Positions 19,269 through 27,717 of a stretch of 64,000 nt of DNA are shown piece after piece. Origin of the DNA: Veillonella dispar (GTDB lineage Bacteria; Bacillota; Negativicutes; Veillonellales; Veillonellaceae); assembly GCF_900637515.1 (NCBI RefSeq), contig NZ_LR134375.1:537952-601951 (forward strand), read 5' to 3'. Position numbers and translations under genes: made by a program. How positions within the stretch are numbered: the first letter of the stretch is position 1; each line of letters opens with the position of its first letter. Below the pieces are notes generated by a model that had not been told where the DNA came from, ran no database searches, and saw only the letters and a list, made by a program, of their open reading frames with translations.

Positions 19269-19303
19269 TAGAAAACCTCTACTCCAATGAGTGGAGGTTT
19301 TTT
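19269..19303 (+). terminator. Terminator after the decayed gene
   Basis: AACCTCTACT pairs with AGTGGAGGTT across CCAATG, followed by seven T. Confidence 0.75.
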
Positions 19304-19434
19304 TATGGTGATATATAGGGGATGTGGTACAGCTAAAAGCTCCATATAGGATTTTATATTTGATAGTATTGAAATAGCGTGTAAATGTGATTTGAGTAAC
19401 ACATTTTATTTTGAGAATGATGTACAATAAAAAT

Positions 19435-19484
19435 GTCCTTATGAAAATCTGAACATCCTAGCTGGAACACTAGGCATATAGGAC
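19435..19484 (+). other. Potentially structured RNA segment upstream of the methyltransferase gene
   Basis: GTCCTTATG (19435-19443) can pair with CATATAGGAC (19475-19484) with one bulge, enclosing an inner stem CCTAG/CTAGG. It lies about 95 nt upstream of the methyltransferase ATG. It matches no riboswitch class I know; could be a leader element or chance. Confidence 0.3.
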
Positions 19485-19578
19485 GTGATGAATAACATAT
19501 AAATTATCTAATTAAGATTAATAAAGTACTAAATTGTATCATTGAATAGTTTTGATGTAGTGATACAGAGGAGATAGA

Positions 19579-20394
19579 ATGACAAATAGAATACAAGAAC
19601 TCACCGTCGACGAAACTTGGCGTAATGAGCAAGATGCGTGGAATAATCGATCTAATTACTTTGTAGAAATGCACAATCGGGACGATCGTAAGGCGCAGGT
19701 TACAGAGTTTTTATCCTTCTTGAAGGATGAAAATCTTTTGCCCCCTAAAGACGGTTGTACCCTTGATATTGGCTGTGGTGTATGTGACTATGCATTAGGA
19801 TTGGCTCGTGAAGGCTATAAGGCAACAGGTATAGATTTATCTGATGGTATGATTCGTGGTGCTAAACAATTAGCAGAGGCAGAAGGTTTAGATCTTAGCT
19901 TGTATATTGCACCGTGGTCTGATGAAACTCGCCGTGAACTAAAATGGGATAAAACCTTTGATTTAACATATAGTATTTTTTGCCCTATCATGTTTGATGT
20001 AGAAAACATTCGCGCCATGCATGAATCAAGTAAGGACAAATGCTTGTGGATCGCTTTTAGTGAACGCAGTGATGAAACGGTAGATATGTTATCTGAACAT
20101 TTCTTTGGTCGCGATTCATTTCCTTGGGATGGTAAGATGAAAGCATGTTTAGATGTTATCCATGAAATAGGACATAATGTAAAAGTGACTTATAAAACAG
20201 TGCCTGAAACAGAGGTTATGAGCCTTGATAAAGCGGTTAATTACTTTGCTATGCGACTTCATAATAATACATGGGGCGATATAGAAGATATGAAAGTAGA
20301 AATTAGGAATCTCATTGAACCATTAGCCATTAATGGAGAAATCCATAATAAAACAGTTGATAAAGTGGCATGGGTATCATGGTCTGTGAAATAG
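19579..20394 (+). CDS. Class I SAM-dependent methyltransferase
   Basis: 271 residues. Motif I LDIGCGVCDYALGLAREG (about 62-79) binds the methionine part of SAM, and the acidic end of beta-2 is ATGIDLS. Later segments (FDLTYSIFCPIMFD) fit motif IV. The substrate class is not apparent; small-molecule methyltransferases have this size. GAGGAGATAGA precedes the ATG. It is followed by a YgbA-like gene after 9 bp, so they form an operon. The G+C and codon use match the neighbours. Confidence 0.85.
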   Translation: MTNRIQELTVDETWRNEQDAWNNRSNYFVEMHNRDDRKAQVTEFLSFLKDENLLPPKDGCTLDIGCGVCDYALGLAREGYKATGIDLSDGMIRGAKQLAEAEGLDLSLYIAPWSDETRRELKWDKTFDLTYSIFCPIMFDVENIRAMHESSKDKCLWIAFSERSDETVDMLSEHFFGRDSFPWDGKMKACLDVIHEIGHNVKVTYKTVPETEVMSLDKAVNYFAMRLHNNTWGDIEDMKVEIRNLIEPLAINGEIHNKTVDKVAWVSWSVK

Positions 20395-20403
20395 GAGGGT
20401 AGT

Positions 20404-20733
20404 ATGACAGTTGATGAAAAACGTAAGTTAGAACTAAAAACTATGTACCAAATTATTGGCATCTATTGTCATAATAAGCACCATACTCCTAAGGGGCAGC
20501 TATGTGAGGCTTGCGAGCAGGTTTGGGAATATGCGGAGCATCGCATTGATGCATGTCCTCATATGGAAAGTAAAACATTCTGTAGTGTATGTAAAACCCA
20601 TTGCTATGCACCTAATTATCGTGAAAAAATCCGTGAAATTATGCGTTATGGTGGACCAAGGATGTTACTGGTATCGCCGATCCAAGTCATTAGACATATG
20701 TATCTTGAATGGAAAGACAAAAAAAGAGGCTAG
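20404..20733 (+). CDS. YgbA-like protein (nitrous oxide-stimulated promoter family)
   Basis: 109 residues, Cys/His-rich: YCHNKHHTPKGQLCEACEQ, then RIDACPHMESKTFCSVCKTHCY. This arrangement fits the PF11756 family named after the nitrous-oxide-stimulated promoter in Pseudomonas and YgbA of enterobacteria, a small protein linked to nitrosative stress. The cysteines probably bind a metal. The gene follows the methyltransferase closely with AGGAGGGTAGT before ATG. Confidence 0.82.
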   Translation: MTVDEKRKLELKTMYQIIGIYCHNKHHTPKGQLCEACEQVWEYAEHRIDACPHMESKTFCSVCKTHCYAPNYREKIREIMRYGGPRMLLVSPIQVIRHMYLEWKDKKRG

Positions 20734-20753
20734 CCATGCTAGTCTCTTTTTAA
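20719..20753. terminator. Bidirectional terminator overlapping the end of the YgbA-like gene
   Basis: AAAAAGAGGCTAGC and GCTAGTCTCTTTTT pair across CAT, with A- and T-runs serving the convergent genes. Confidence 0.82.
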
Positions 20754-20782
20754 TGGTTTTATCACGTTTTCATGTAATAATC

Positions 20783-21061
20783 TTATGCGATTGCTTTGTC
20801 CAATACAGCTTTGATTAATGCTTTTGTTTGGTCATAGCTTTCACCAGGTTGAGCCTCATATTGTTTGTCGAGGTCGAACCATAAGTTTGGATAGTACTCA
20901 TAAGGGTGAGTTTTGAAGAGCTCATGAGCGTCTTGATCTTCAACCCAGTTGATATGAATGTCTGCATATGCAGGGTTTTCTGCAACAAGTTCATCGATAG
21001 CACGGAATGCATTTGCACAATAAGGGCAACCGTTTAAGTGGAAACCTAAGATTTCTTTCAT
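20783..21061 (-). CDS. Thioredoxin-fold (glutaredoxin-like) protein
   Basis: 92 residues beginning MKEILGFHLNGCPYCANAF, so a CPYC redox motif sits near residues 12-15 at the start of helix 1. The rest (DIHINWVEDQDAHELF, YYPNLWFD) fits a short glutaredoxin-like fold; the cis-Pro region is YYPNLW. It probably exchanges disulfides in the cytosol. An ATG further upstream at 21085 is in frame, but AAAGGA and family length favour 21061. It is divergent from ilvB with a perfect palindrome between them. Confidence 0.82.
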   Translation of the reverse strand: MKEILGFHLNGCPYCANAFRAIDELVAENPAYADIHINWVEDQDAHELFKTHPYEYYPNLWFDLDKQYEAQPGESYDQTKALIKAVLDKAIA

Positions 21062-21122
21062 GGTTTTACAGTCCTTTCCAGACAAAATTAATATATATTT
21101 CTATAATTTGAGATTTATTACA

Positions 21123-21163
21123 TACTCATGTACCACAACATGTGGTACACTACTGAGTATAAC
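21123..21163. promoter_or_regulatory. Perfect palindrome (operator candidate) in the trx-like/ilvB divergent region
   Basis: TGTACCACA (21129-21137), spacer ACA, TGTGGTACA (21141-21149) form a perfect 9-3-9 dyad, flanked by a second pair TACTCA/TGAGTA. A possible -10 TATAAC for ilvB (21158-21163) puts the dyad over the -35 area. Confidence 0.5.
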
Positions 21164-21254
21164 ACATCTATATAAGATATTCAATTTTTTGGATATATCG
21201 AATGAGAATATTGAGAATGCGATATGCATTTTTTACATAGTTAAGGAGGCACCT

Positions 21255-22982
21255 ATGATTTCAGGCGCAGCATATGTGGTGAAGGCCCTTCAAGAGGAGC
21301 AGGTAGATATACTATTCAACTATCCTGGGGCAGCAACCATTGATATCATGGATGAATTATATAAACAAGATAAGGTAAAAGTAATTTTGCCACGTCATGA
21401 GCAAGCATTGGCTCATGCAGCAGATGGTTATGCTCGCAGTACAGGTAAAGTAGGGGTGTGCATGGTAACCTCTGGACCAGGTGCGACAAACCTTGTGACA
21501 GGTATTGCTACAGCATACGCTGATAGTGTTCCTCTTGTTTGTATTACAGGTCAAGTAGACTTAGGCCTCATGGGCAATGACGCATTCCAAGAGGTGGATA
21601 CGGTTGGTATTGTGCGCAATATCTGTAAATATGCTGTTACCGTTCGTGATCGTAAAGAGCTAGGGCGTATTTTGAAAGAAGCCTTTTATATTGCCCGTAC
21701 TGGTCGTCCTGGTCCTGTAGTGGTGGATGTTCCTAAAAACATTCAAAAGGCTATGGGCTCTGATGAGTATCCTACAGAGGTTAATATTCGTGGCTATAAA
21801 CCAAATACAACAGTTCACGTAGGACAAGTAAAAAAAGCATGCTCTATTATCAGCAAGGCTAAACGACCACTATTCTTATTAGGTGGTGGCGTTAGCATTA
21901 GTGGTGCTAACGACCTCATGATGAAGCTAGTAGAAAAAACAGGCATTCCTGCTGTAACTACATTGATGGGGAAAGGTGCTATCGATAGTCGACATCCTTT
22001 ATATCTCGGCAATATTGGTATTCATGGTGGCTATGCACCGAATGTGGCACTCACTGATTGTGATGTAATGATTTCTATTGGTACACGCTTTAACGACCGT
22101 ATTACAGGCAAATTAAGCACCTTTGCACAAAATTGTAAGATTATCCATATTGATGTGGATGCAGCATCTATTTCTAAAAATATTAAGGTAGATATTCCAA
22201 TCGTAGCAGATGCTAAATTAGCTATTGAAAAATTATTGGAATATATTGAACCTCATGATCTTGGTGAATGGCCTGCGCAATTACAACAACTTAAGGCTGA
22301 GCGCCCTGTTACACAAGCTGGTGAAGAGGGCTTAACACCTCAAATTGTTATTGATTATATTAATAACCACTATGCACGACCTATTGTTGCTACTGATGTA
22401 GGACAAAATCAATTATGGACCACACAATTCCTTGAAATTAAAGGACAACACCAAATGTTGACATCTGGCGGCCTTGGCACGATGGGCTATGGGTTCCCAG
22501 CGGCGTTAGGGGCTCAAATTGGCAACCCTGATAAACGAGTGTTTGCTATCTGTGGTGATGGTGGCGTACAAATGAATATCCAAGAATTTGCCACAGCTAT
22601 GCATTACCGTTTACCTGTAATGCTCATCATTTTGAATAATGGCTTCCTTGGTAATGTACGCCAATGGCAACAATTGTTCTACGACAAACGATATGCTTGT
22701 ACTAATTTGTTGATGGATGAAAGCTCTATTGTGACACGTGATATGATCGATAATGATGAGTTTGAATACGTTCCAAACTTTGTACAATTGGCAGAAGCTT
22801 ATGGTGCAAAGGCAATGCGCATTACTAAGGTAGAGGATATCGAAAAAGGCTTCCAATTGGCAGATACTTTCAAAGATGGACCAACCTTACTTGAATTTAT
22901 CATTCCTACAGAACTTAATGTTTTGCCAATGGTACCAGCGGGCAAGTCTTTAAGCGATATGTTATTAAAGGATAAAAAATAG
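21255..22982 (+). CDS. ilvB: Acetolactate synthase large (catalytic) subunit
   Basis: 575 residues with thiamine-diphosphate enzyme hallmarks: the activating Glu in RHEQALAHAADGYAR, and the TPP motif GDGGVQMNIQEF...LNN near the C terminus. It condenses two pyruvates to acetolactate, or pyruvate with 2-oxobutyrate, in valine, leucine and isoleucine synthesis. The open frame extends upstream to 21060, but TTAAGGAGG with ATG at 21255 (MISGAAYVVKAL) is the expected start. ilvN follows after 8 bp. A catabolic AlsS is unlikely given the adjacent ACT-domain subunit. Confidence 0.95.
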   Translation: MISGAAYVVKALQEEQVDILFNYPGAATIDIMDELYKQDKVKVILPRHEQALAHAADGYARSTGKVGVCMVTSGPGATNLVTGIATAYADSVPLVCITGQVDLGLMGNDAFQEVDTVGIVRNICKYAVTVRDRKELGRILKEAFYIARTGRPGPVVVDVPKNIQKAMGSDEYPTEVNIRGYKPNTTVHVGQVKKACSIISKAKRPLFLLGGGVSISGANDLMMKLVEKTGIPAVTTLMGKGAIDSRHPLYLGNIGIHGGYAPNVALTDCDVMISIGTRFNDRITGKLSTFAQNCKIIHIDVDAASISKNIKVDIPIVADAKLAIEKLLEYIEPHDLGEWPAQLQQLKAERPVTQAGEEGLTPQIVIDYINNHYARPIVATDVGQNQLWTTQFLEIKGQHQMLTSGGLGTMGYGFPAALGAQIGNPDKRVFAICGDGGVQMNIQEFATAMHYRLPVMLIILNNGFLGNVRQWQQLFYDKRYACTNLLMDESSIVTRDMIDNDEFEYVPNFVQLAEAYGAKAMRITKVEDIEKGFQLADTFKDGPTLLEFIIPTELNVLPMVPAGKSLSDMLLKDKK

Positions 22983-22990
22983 GAGGGGCT

Positions 22991-23503
22991 ATGGAATTAC
23001 ATATGGAAAAACGCTGTATTTCAGCGTATGTAGAGAACCAAATCGGCGTATTGGCTAAAATTTCAGGCCTCTTCGCAGGTAAAAATTATAACCTTGATAC
23101 ATTGACTGTAGGAGAGACAGAAGATCATACCATGTCTCGTATGACCATTGAGCTCACTTGCGATGATTTGACATACGAACAAATTATTAAACAGCTTAAT
23201 CGCAGTGTAGAGGTGATTAAGGTTATCGACTTTACAGATATGCGGATTACAAAAAAAGAACTATTGTTTATTAAGGTGAACAGCTGCAAAGAAGCAGATA
23301 AACAAGAAATCTTCCGCATTGCTCAAACCTTTGACTTGTTGGTAGTCGATTATAACCGCAAATCTGTTCTCGTACAATGTGTAAAAACAGTATCTAAAAA
23401 TAACGACATGATTGCTCTATTTAAAGATATGTTCGTTAATCGCATTGAAGTTGTACGCGGTGGTAGCGTAGCTATCGAAGCACTATCTACACCTGATAGA
23501 TAA
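22991..23503 (+). CDS. ilvN: Acetolactate synthase small (regulatory) subunit
   Basis: 170 residues. An N-terminal ACT domain (about 8-80, AYVENQIGVLAKISGLFAGKNYN) binds valine for feedback inhibition; a C-terminal IlvH-type domain (IKVNSCKEADKQEIFRIA...) completes the subunit. The Shine-Dalgarno AGGAGG overlaps the ilvB stop region and the gap is 8 bp, so expression is coupled with ilvB. Confidence 0.95.
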   Translation: MELHMEKRCISAYVENQIGVLAKISGLFAGKNYNLDTLTVGETEDHTMSRMTIELTCDDLTYEQIIKQLNRSVEVIKVIDFTDMRITKKELLFIKVNSCKEADKQEIFRIAQTFDLLVVDYNRKSVLVQCVKTVSKNNDMIALFKDMFVNRIEVVRGGSVAIEALSTPDR

Positions 23504-23621
23504 GTCTTAACTTAATTATTCTAAATCTATTTCTGGAGGATAATGATCTAAAACTGGTAGTGATTTAGAATGGGTACAACTGAATATGATATAATATTTA
23601 TATCGACCATTATTGATATAG

Positions 23622-23652
23622 AGACCTTGGTTGTATGCCAAGGTCTTTTTAT
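23622..23652 (+). terminator. Terminator-like hairpin between ilvN and the carbonic anhydrase gene
   Basis: AGACCTTGG pairs with CCAAGGTCT across a 7-nt loop, followed by TTTTTAT. A TATAAT at 23590-23595 lies upstream, so it could also be an attenuator in the leader of the next gene. Confidence 0.7.
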
Positions 23653-23664
23653 ATAGGAGGTACT

Positions 23665-24252
23665 ATGAGTTTATTAGATGATATTTTAGCCCATAATAGA
23701 GAATATGTAGAAGATCAAAATACAGGTTATGTAGAAACAGATACTAAATGCAGTAAGATGCCTAGTCGTGAAATGGCAATCGTTACATGCATGGATACAC
23801 GTCTTGTTAATTTCTTAGAAGATTCCATGGATATTGGACGCGGTGAAGCGAAAATCGTAAAGACTGCAGGGAACTGTATTACAGGTCCCTTTGATGGCGT
23901 TGTACGTAGCTTACTTGTATGTATCTATGAGCTAGGAGTTAACGAAATCTTTATCATTGGTCATCACGAATGTGGTATGGCAAAAACTACAGCAAAAGAT
24001 CTAACCGAAAAAATGTTGGCTCGTGGTATTGCACCAGAAGCGATTCATATGGTCCGTAAAGAAATGGAACACTGGGCAGATGGATTTACACACCCTGCTG
24101 AAAATGTAGAAGACACTGTAGACGAATTGCGTATGAATCCTTTGATTCCGAAAGACGTACCTATTCACGGTCTTATCTTCCATCCTAGAACAGGTGAAAT
24201 TGAAGTCATCGTTAATGGCTATACACAAATGAAACAATATTACGAAAAATAG
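23665..24252 (+). CDS. Beta-class carbonic anhydrase
   Basis: 195 residues with the beta-CA zinc ligands and catalytic dyad: TCMDTR (Cys, Asp-Arg) and GHHECGMAKT (His and Cys). It interconverts CO2 and bicarbonate in the cytosol, useful for carboxylases in this capnophilic type of organism (inference). The start at 23665 (MSLLDDIL) follows ATAGGAGGTACT; the frame extends upstream through the terminator hairpin, which cannot be coding. Confidence 0.92.
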   Translation: MSLLDDILAHNREYVEDQNTGYVETDTKCSKMPSREMAIVTCMDTRLVNFLEDSMDIGRGEAKIVKTAGNCITGPFDGVVRSLLVCIYELGVNEIFIIGHHECGMAKTTAKDLTEKMLARGIAPEAIHMVRKEMEHWADGFTHPAENVEDTVDELRMNPLIPKDVPIHGLIFHPRTGEIEVIVNGYTQMKQYYEK

Positions 24253-24283
24253 TAGGTAAATACTTTAAAAGAGGTATTGTGAA

Positions 24284-24748
24284 TTGAGCAATATAGATAG
24301 ATTAGATACATTTGAGGTAGCGTGTAAACATTTTCTGGGAGATTTTTCAAATTTTAAAAATCTCATTTCTACCCAAGTTCAATCGTTAAATGGTTTAGAA
24401 TGGTCTTTTGATAAAGGTTCTACTAAGGTTTGTAGTGCTGACGAAAAGGGCTTAAAAAAACGATGCAAAGTTGGCATAACATATAGACTACAGGTTGAAT
24501 TATCTCAAGTTGATACGGAAATTATTTGGTCAGAATTTAGCCGATTTTGGGGTGCCACTACTTTAAATCAGATTGAAAGAGTATACAGTAATGAAGAATT
24601 AGGGCGCTATCAATTTATAGCTAATAATTCTATAGGCGATGAGCTTACATGTAATATCTATTTACCTAATGAGTGGAATATACCGCAATTAAATATGTTG
24701 GGTTTTGTTTCCGCTAGATATAGAAAAGTAGATGTTGAAGAAGTATAG
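24284..24748 (+). CDS. Hypothetical protein
   Basis: 154 residues, start codon TTG with AAAGAGG about 13 nt upstream. There is no signal peptide or membrane segment. The first helix is followed by a Trp- and Lys-containing beta-rich domain (LEWSFDKGSTKVCSADEKGLKKRCKVGI). I do not recognise a family. It lies 31 bp behind the carbonic anhydrase gene and may share its transcript. Confidence 0.6.
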   Translation: MSNIDRLDTFEVACKHFLGDFSNFKNLISTQVQSLNGLEWSFDKGSTKVCSADEKGLKKRCKVGITYRLQVELSQVDTEIIWSEFSRFWGATTLNQIERVYSNEELGRYQFIANNSIGDELTCNIYLPNEWNIPQLNMLGFVSARYRKVDVEEV

Positions 24749-24834
24749 CAAAATCTTATTTGACTTAAAGCTCAGTGTAAGTTTTATAATGTGTTCATAT
24801 TAGTACTTAATACATATTTACATAAAGGAACTAT

Positions 24835-26157
24835 ATGAATAAAAGTAAATTATTAAAAACAATTATAGCTATTGCAGCATTGGTTGTATTAGTCATAGTT
24901 GGCTATGTATATAAAGATGCTATACAGAGTCGTATAGCTCGAACAGCAGCTGTTGTGAGTGGTCAAGAGATAAAGCCGCTCCTTGATTCGGAAAGCCGTT
25001 ACATTCGACAAATTGTAGCTCAAGATAATAGCACAAGCCGTACTATTATGTGGCAGTCTGATAACAGTGAATCTGATGCCATCATAGAATATCGCCAAGA
25101 TGGGACCGATACTATACAAACCATAAATGCTACAGATAAAGTTTTTACTGATGATGGCAGTACTACCTATATCCATGAGGCCACATTGACAGGGTTAACA
25201 CCTAAAACAAAGTATGAGTATCGTGTTGGGTATGGCAGTGATCGCCGTAGTGATTGGTACTCCCTGGAAACGGCTGGCGCTAGTGTTTATGATGTGCTCA
25301 TATATCCAGACTCTCAGTCGGGGGATTATTCTCAATGGGAAGAGATTGTTAAGGATTCTGCACATCGCAATCCAAGGACAGCCCTGTATATTAGTATGGG
25401 GGACCTTGTAGATAATGGGGAACAAGACTATCAATGGCGCACTTGGTTAAATTCCATTAGACCGTTGAGTGCTAATGTGCCGTTAGCAACGACCTTAGGC
25501 AATCACGAGATGTATACATTAGATTGGAAAATGCGCGAGCCTTATGCGTATTTGAATTACTTCGCAGTACCGCCTAATGGGAATGAAATTTTTAATCGTC
25601 GTTATTATTCCTATGACTTCGGTGATGTTCATTATGTTGTATTAGATACGCAACTTTATGAAAGCAATCATGAAGATAATCATGATACACATCATCCAGA
25701 TCTTTATGATGTACAGATTCAATGGTTACGCCAAGATTTAGCAGCAAATATTAAAAAGTGGACCGTAGTTCTCATGCATCGGGATCCATTCCAATATGCC
25801 TTTGACCGCCCTGGCGCAAGTCGTGATGTAGGATTCAACGAAGAGGGCGTATTGTTTATGCCTATCTTTGATGAGTTTAATGTAGATTTAGTGTTGTCAG
25901 CTCATTTACATTCTTATCGTAATAGAGGGCATGTACGTAACTTTGATCGAGATGCTTCGGGACCATTATATATTCTGACTGGTATTGCCGGAGATGCTCG
26001 TCGTCCTAAGTGGAAAGAACATCCTTTAGATGTATATGTGGCACCAGATCGAGATAAGAATAACTATATGACGATGACTGTTACACCGAATAAATTAATA
26101 GTAAAAGCTTTCTTATCAGACGGTACACAGCTAGATGAGTCGGTTATAGAGAAATAG
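24835..26157 (+). CDS. Exported purple-acid-phosphatase-like metallophosphoesterase
   Basis: 440 residues. One N-terminal membrane anchor or uncleaved signal (residues about 8-26) is followed by an N-terminal fibronectin-III-like domain (about 55-145, SRTIMWQSDNSESDAIIEY) and a calcineurin-like phosphoesterase domain. Metal-binding motifs in order are PDSQSGDYSQW, GDLVDNG, GNHEMY, HRDPF and SAHLHSYRN. This order matches purple acid phosphatases, which cleave phosphomonoesters in the envelope space. AAAGGAACTAT precedes the ATG. It is probably monocistronic with the terminator at 26189. Confidence 0.9.
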   Translation: MNKSKLLKTIIAIAALVVLVIVGYVYKDAIQSRIARTAAVVSGQEIKPLLDSESRYIRQIVAQDNSTSRTIMWQSDNSESDAIIEYRQDGTDTIQTINATDKVFTDDGSTTYIHEATLTGLTPKTKYEYRVGYGSDRRSDWYSLETAGASVYDVLIYPDSQSGDYSQWEEIVKDSAHRNPRTALYISMGDLVDNGEQDYQWRTWLNSIRPLSANVPLATTLGNHEMYTLDWKMREPYAYLNYFAVPPNGNEIFNRRYYSYDFGDVHYVVLDTQLYESNHEDNHDTHHPDLYDVQIQWLRQDLAANIKKWTVVLMHRDPFQYAFDRPGASRDVGFNEEGVLFMPIFDEFNVDLVLSAHLHSYRNRGHVRNFDRDASGPLYILTGIAGDARRPKWKEHPLDVYVAPDRDKNNYMTMTVTPNKLIVKAFLSDGTQLDESVIEK

Positions 26158-26188
26158 AAGCACAAGAATATAAGAATATATAAGCAAA

Positions 26189-26217
26189 AGACACCTTCCT
26201 TGGAAGGTGTCTTTTTT
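26189..26217 (+). terminator. Terminator of the phosphoesterase gene
   Basis: AGACACCTTCC pairs with GGAAGGTGTCT across a short loop; TTTTTT follows. Confidence 0.88.
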
Positions 26218-26368
26218 GTGTGTTTATACAAATAGTTTTCTCTCATTTATAGTTTAAATAGGTAAACATATAAATGATAATTATATATTTATTAGATATT
26301 TTATATGCTAAATTAAGTTCATGTAAATTACAGTTCTAAGGACTATGATAAAAATTAATTCATAGCAT

Positions 26369-26477
26369 AACAAATAAAAATACAGAAAATTTGTATAAAA
26401 CTTGAATAAAACGACTGATAGTATTATAATACGTACATAAGTTATAAAAATACGCTAATAATGTATAAAATATACAT
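26369..26477 (+). promoter_or_regulatory. Promoter of the arginine block with ARG-box-like operators
   Basis: -35 TTGAAT (26402-26407) and -10 TATAAT (26425-26430) have a 17-bp spacer. ATGTATAAAATATACAT (26461-26477) is a perfect palindrome resembling the ArgR operator TNTGNATWWWWATNCANA. Weaker matches lie at 26369-26386 (AATAAAAATACAGA) and 26440-26457. The remainder of the 26158-26501 gap is AT-rich without a gene. Confidence 0.65.
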
Positions 26478-26501
26478 ATAGTGTATAAAGGAGATAGAGT
26501 A

Positions 26502-27686
26502 ATGAATACATTACAAGATTTGATCAAGAAATATGCCGCACAATATAAAGAACAAGTTGTAGAATGGCGTCGACATATTCATAGTCATCCAGAGTTATCT
26601 GGTGAAGAGCAAAATACGTCTTTATTTATTCAAAAGGTTCTCAACGAACTAGGGATTCCTTTTGTAAATGATATTTCTGATTATGCGGTAATCGGCAAGA
26701 TCGAAGGAGCTCATACAGGTCCTGTTATTGCATTGCGTGCCGATATAGATGCATTACCCATTCATGAGGAAACAGGTTTACCATTTGCCTCCCAAAATAA
26801 AGGTGTTATGCACGCTTGTGGACACGATAGCCACATAGCGATTTTGCTTGGTGCAGCAGCCATTTTACAGTCTATTAAAGACCAATTGCATGGCACCGTA
26901 AAGCTCGTATTCCAGCCTTCCGAAGAGGAAGCATTATTCCCAGGTGCACAAGGTATTGTAGATAGCGGCATTCTTGATGATGTAGATGAAATATATGGCC
27001 TTCATGTATGGCCACAATTACCGGTTGGTACGGTAGGTCTAAAAAAAGGTAATTTGATGGCTGCATCGGATCACTTCCTCGTCCATATTAAAGGGAAATC
27101 GACCCATGGAGCGGAGCCTCATAATGGGGTAGATGCCATCGTAGCAGCCGCAAACTGGATTGTAAACGTAGAATCTATTGTGGCTCGTGAAACGAATCCA
27201 ATGGAAAATCTAGTATGTACCATCGGTGTTATCAAGGGGGGCGACAGATACAATGTAGGCTGTGGCGATGTATATCTAGAAGGTACTTGTCGTACTTATG
27301 AACCAGCAAAACGGGATTATATAGAACGACGTCTTGGTGAAAGTTTACAAGCTCTCGATATGTTATTAAAAACAGAGAGTACCTTAGATTATAAACGTGG
27401 TCATGGTGCTACTATCAATGATCCGGATGCCATCGATTATGCCACATCTATTGTAGAGAAATATCTTGGGAAAGAAGCTGTAGTACATCCTGAATTTCCG
27501 TCCATGGCAGCAGAGGACTTCTCCGCGTATCTTCATAAAATAAAAGGTGCTTTCCTTTGGTTAGGTACTGGATTTGAAGGTAATCCGGCCTTGCATAATG
27601 AGGCTTTCACCATTGATGAAAGCATCCTAGAACCTGGTATAACAATGATGTCTGCCATTGCCGCCGAATTTTTACAAGAAAAGTAG
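26502..27686 (+). CDS. M20-family amidohydrolase (N-acyl-amino-acid hydrolase type)
   Basis: 394 residues. The metal-binding motifs of the M20D branch are visible: RADIDALP, MHACGHDSHIA (Cys-Gly-His), EEEA (catalytic Glu pair), GLHVWP and the C-terminal LHNEAF His. These enzymes remove acyl groups from amino acids (hippuricase, IAA-amino-acid hydrolase, N-acetyl-diaminopimelate deacetylase). Being first in the arginine block and behind ARG-box-like sites, it may deacetylate N-acetylornithine (inference). AAAGGAG precedes ATG 26502. A paralogue lies at 32364. Confidence 0.85.
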   Translation: MNTLQDLIKKYAAQYKEQVVEWRRHIHSHPELSGEEQNTSLFIQKVLNELGIPFVNDISDYAVIGKIEGAHTGPVIALRADIDALPIHEETGLPFASQNKGVMHACGHDSHIAILLGAAAILQSIKDQLHGTVKLVFQPSEEEALFPGAQGIVDSGILDDVDEIYGLHVWPQLPVGTVGLKKGNLMAASDHFLVHIKGKSTHGAEPHNGVDAIVAAANWIVNVESIVARETNPMENLVCTIGVIKGGDRYNVGCGDVYLEGTCRTYEPAKRDYIERRLGESLQALDMLLKTESTLDYKRGHGATINDPDAIDYATSIVEKYLGKEAVVHPEFPSMAAEDFSAYLHKIKGAFLWLGTGFEGNPALHNEAFTIDESILEPGITMMSAIAAEFLQEK

Positions 27687-27717
27687 TTAAATAAGTAGTT
27701 TGAAATAAGAGGTTATC

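Larger units (their letters stand above)
18978..19578. other. Gene-poor 600-bp stretch with a probable decayed gene
   Basis: Apart from the features listed within it (decayed gene at 19064, terminator at 19269, structured segment at 19435) no intact gene of convincing length is seen on either strand; the reverse-strand 70-codon frame at 19215-19427 has no credible ribosome binding site. Confidence 0.6.

Noticed and set aside
20456..20818. 120-codon frame overlapping the YgbA-like gene
   Set aside because: Shifted frame of the Cys/His-rich gene that runs through the terminator; no ribosome binding site.
21062..21254. T-box leader upstream of ilvBN
   Set aside because: No T-box consensus sequence and insufficient length; only a palindrome is present.
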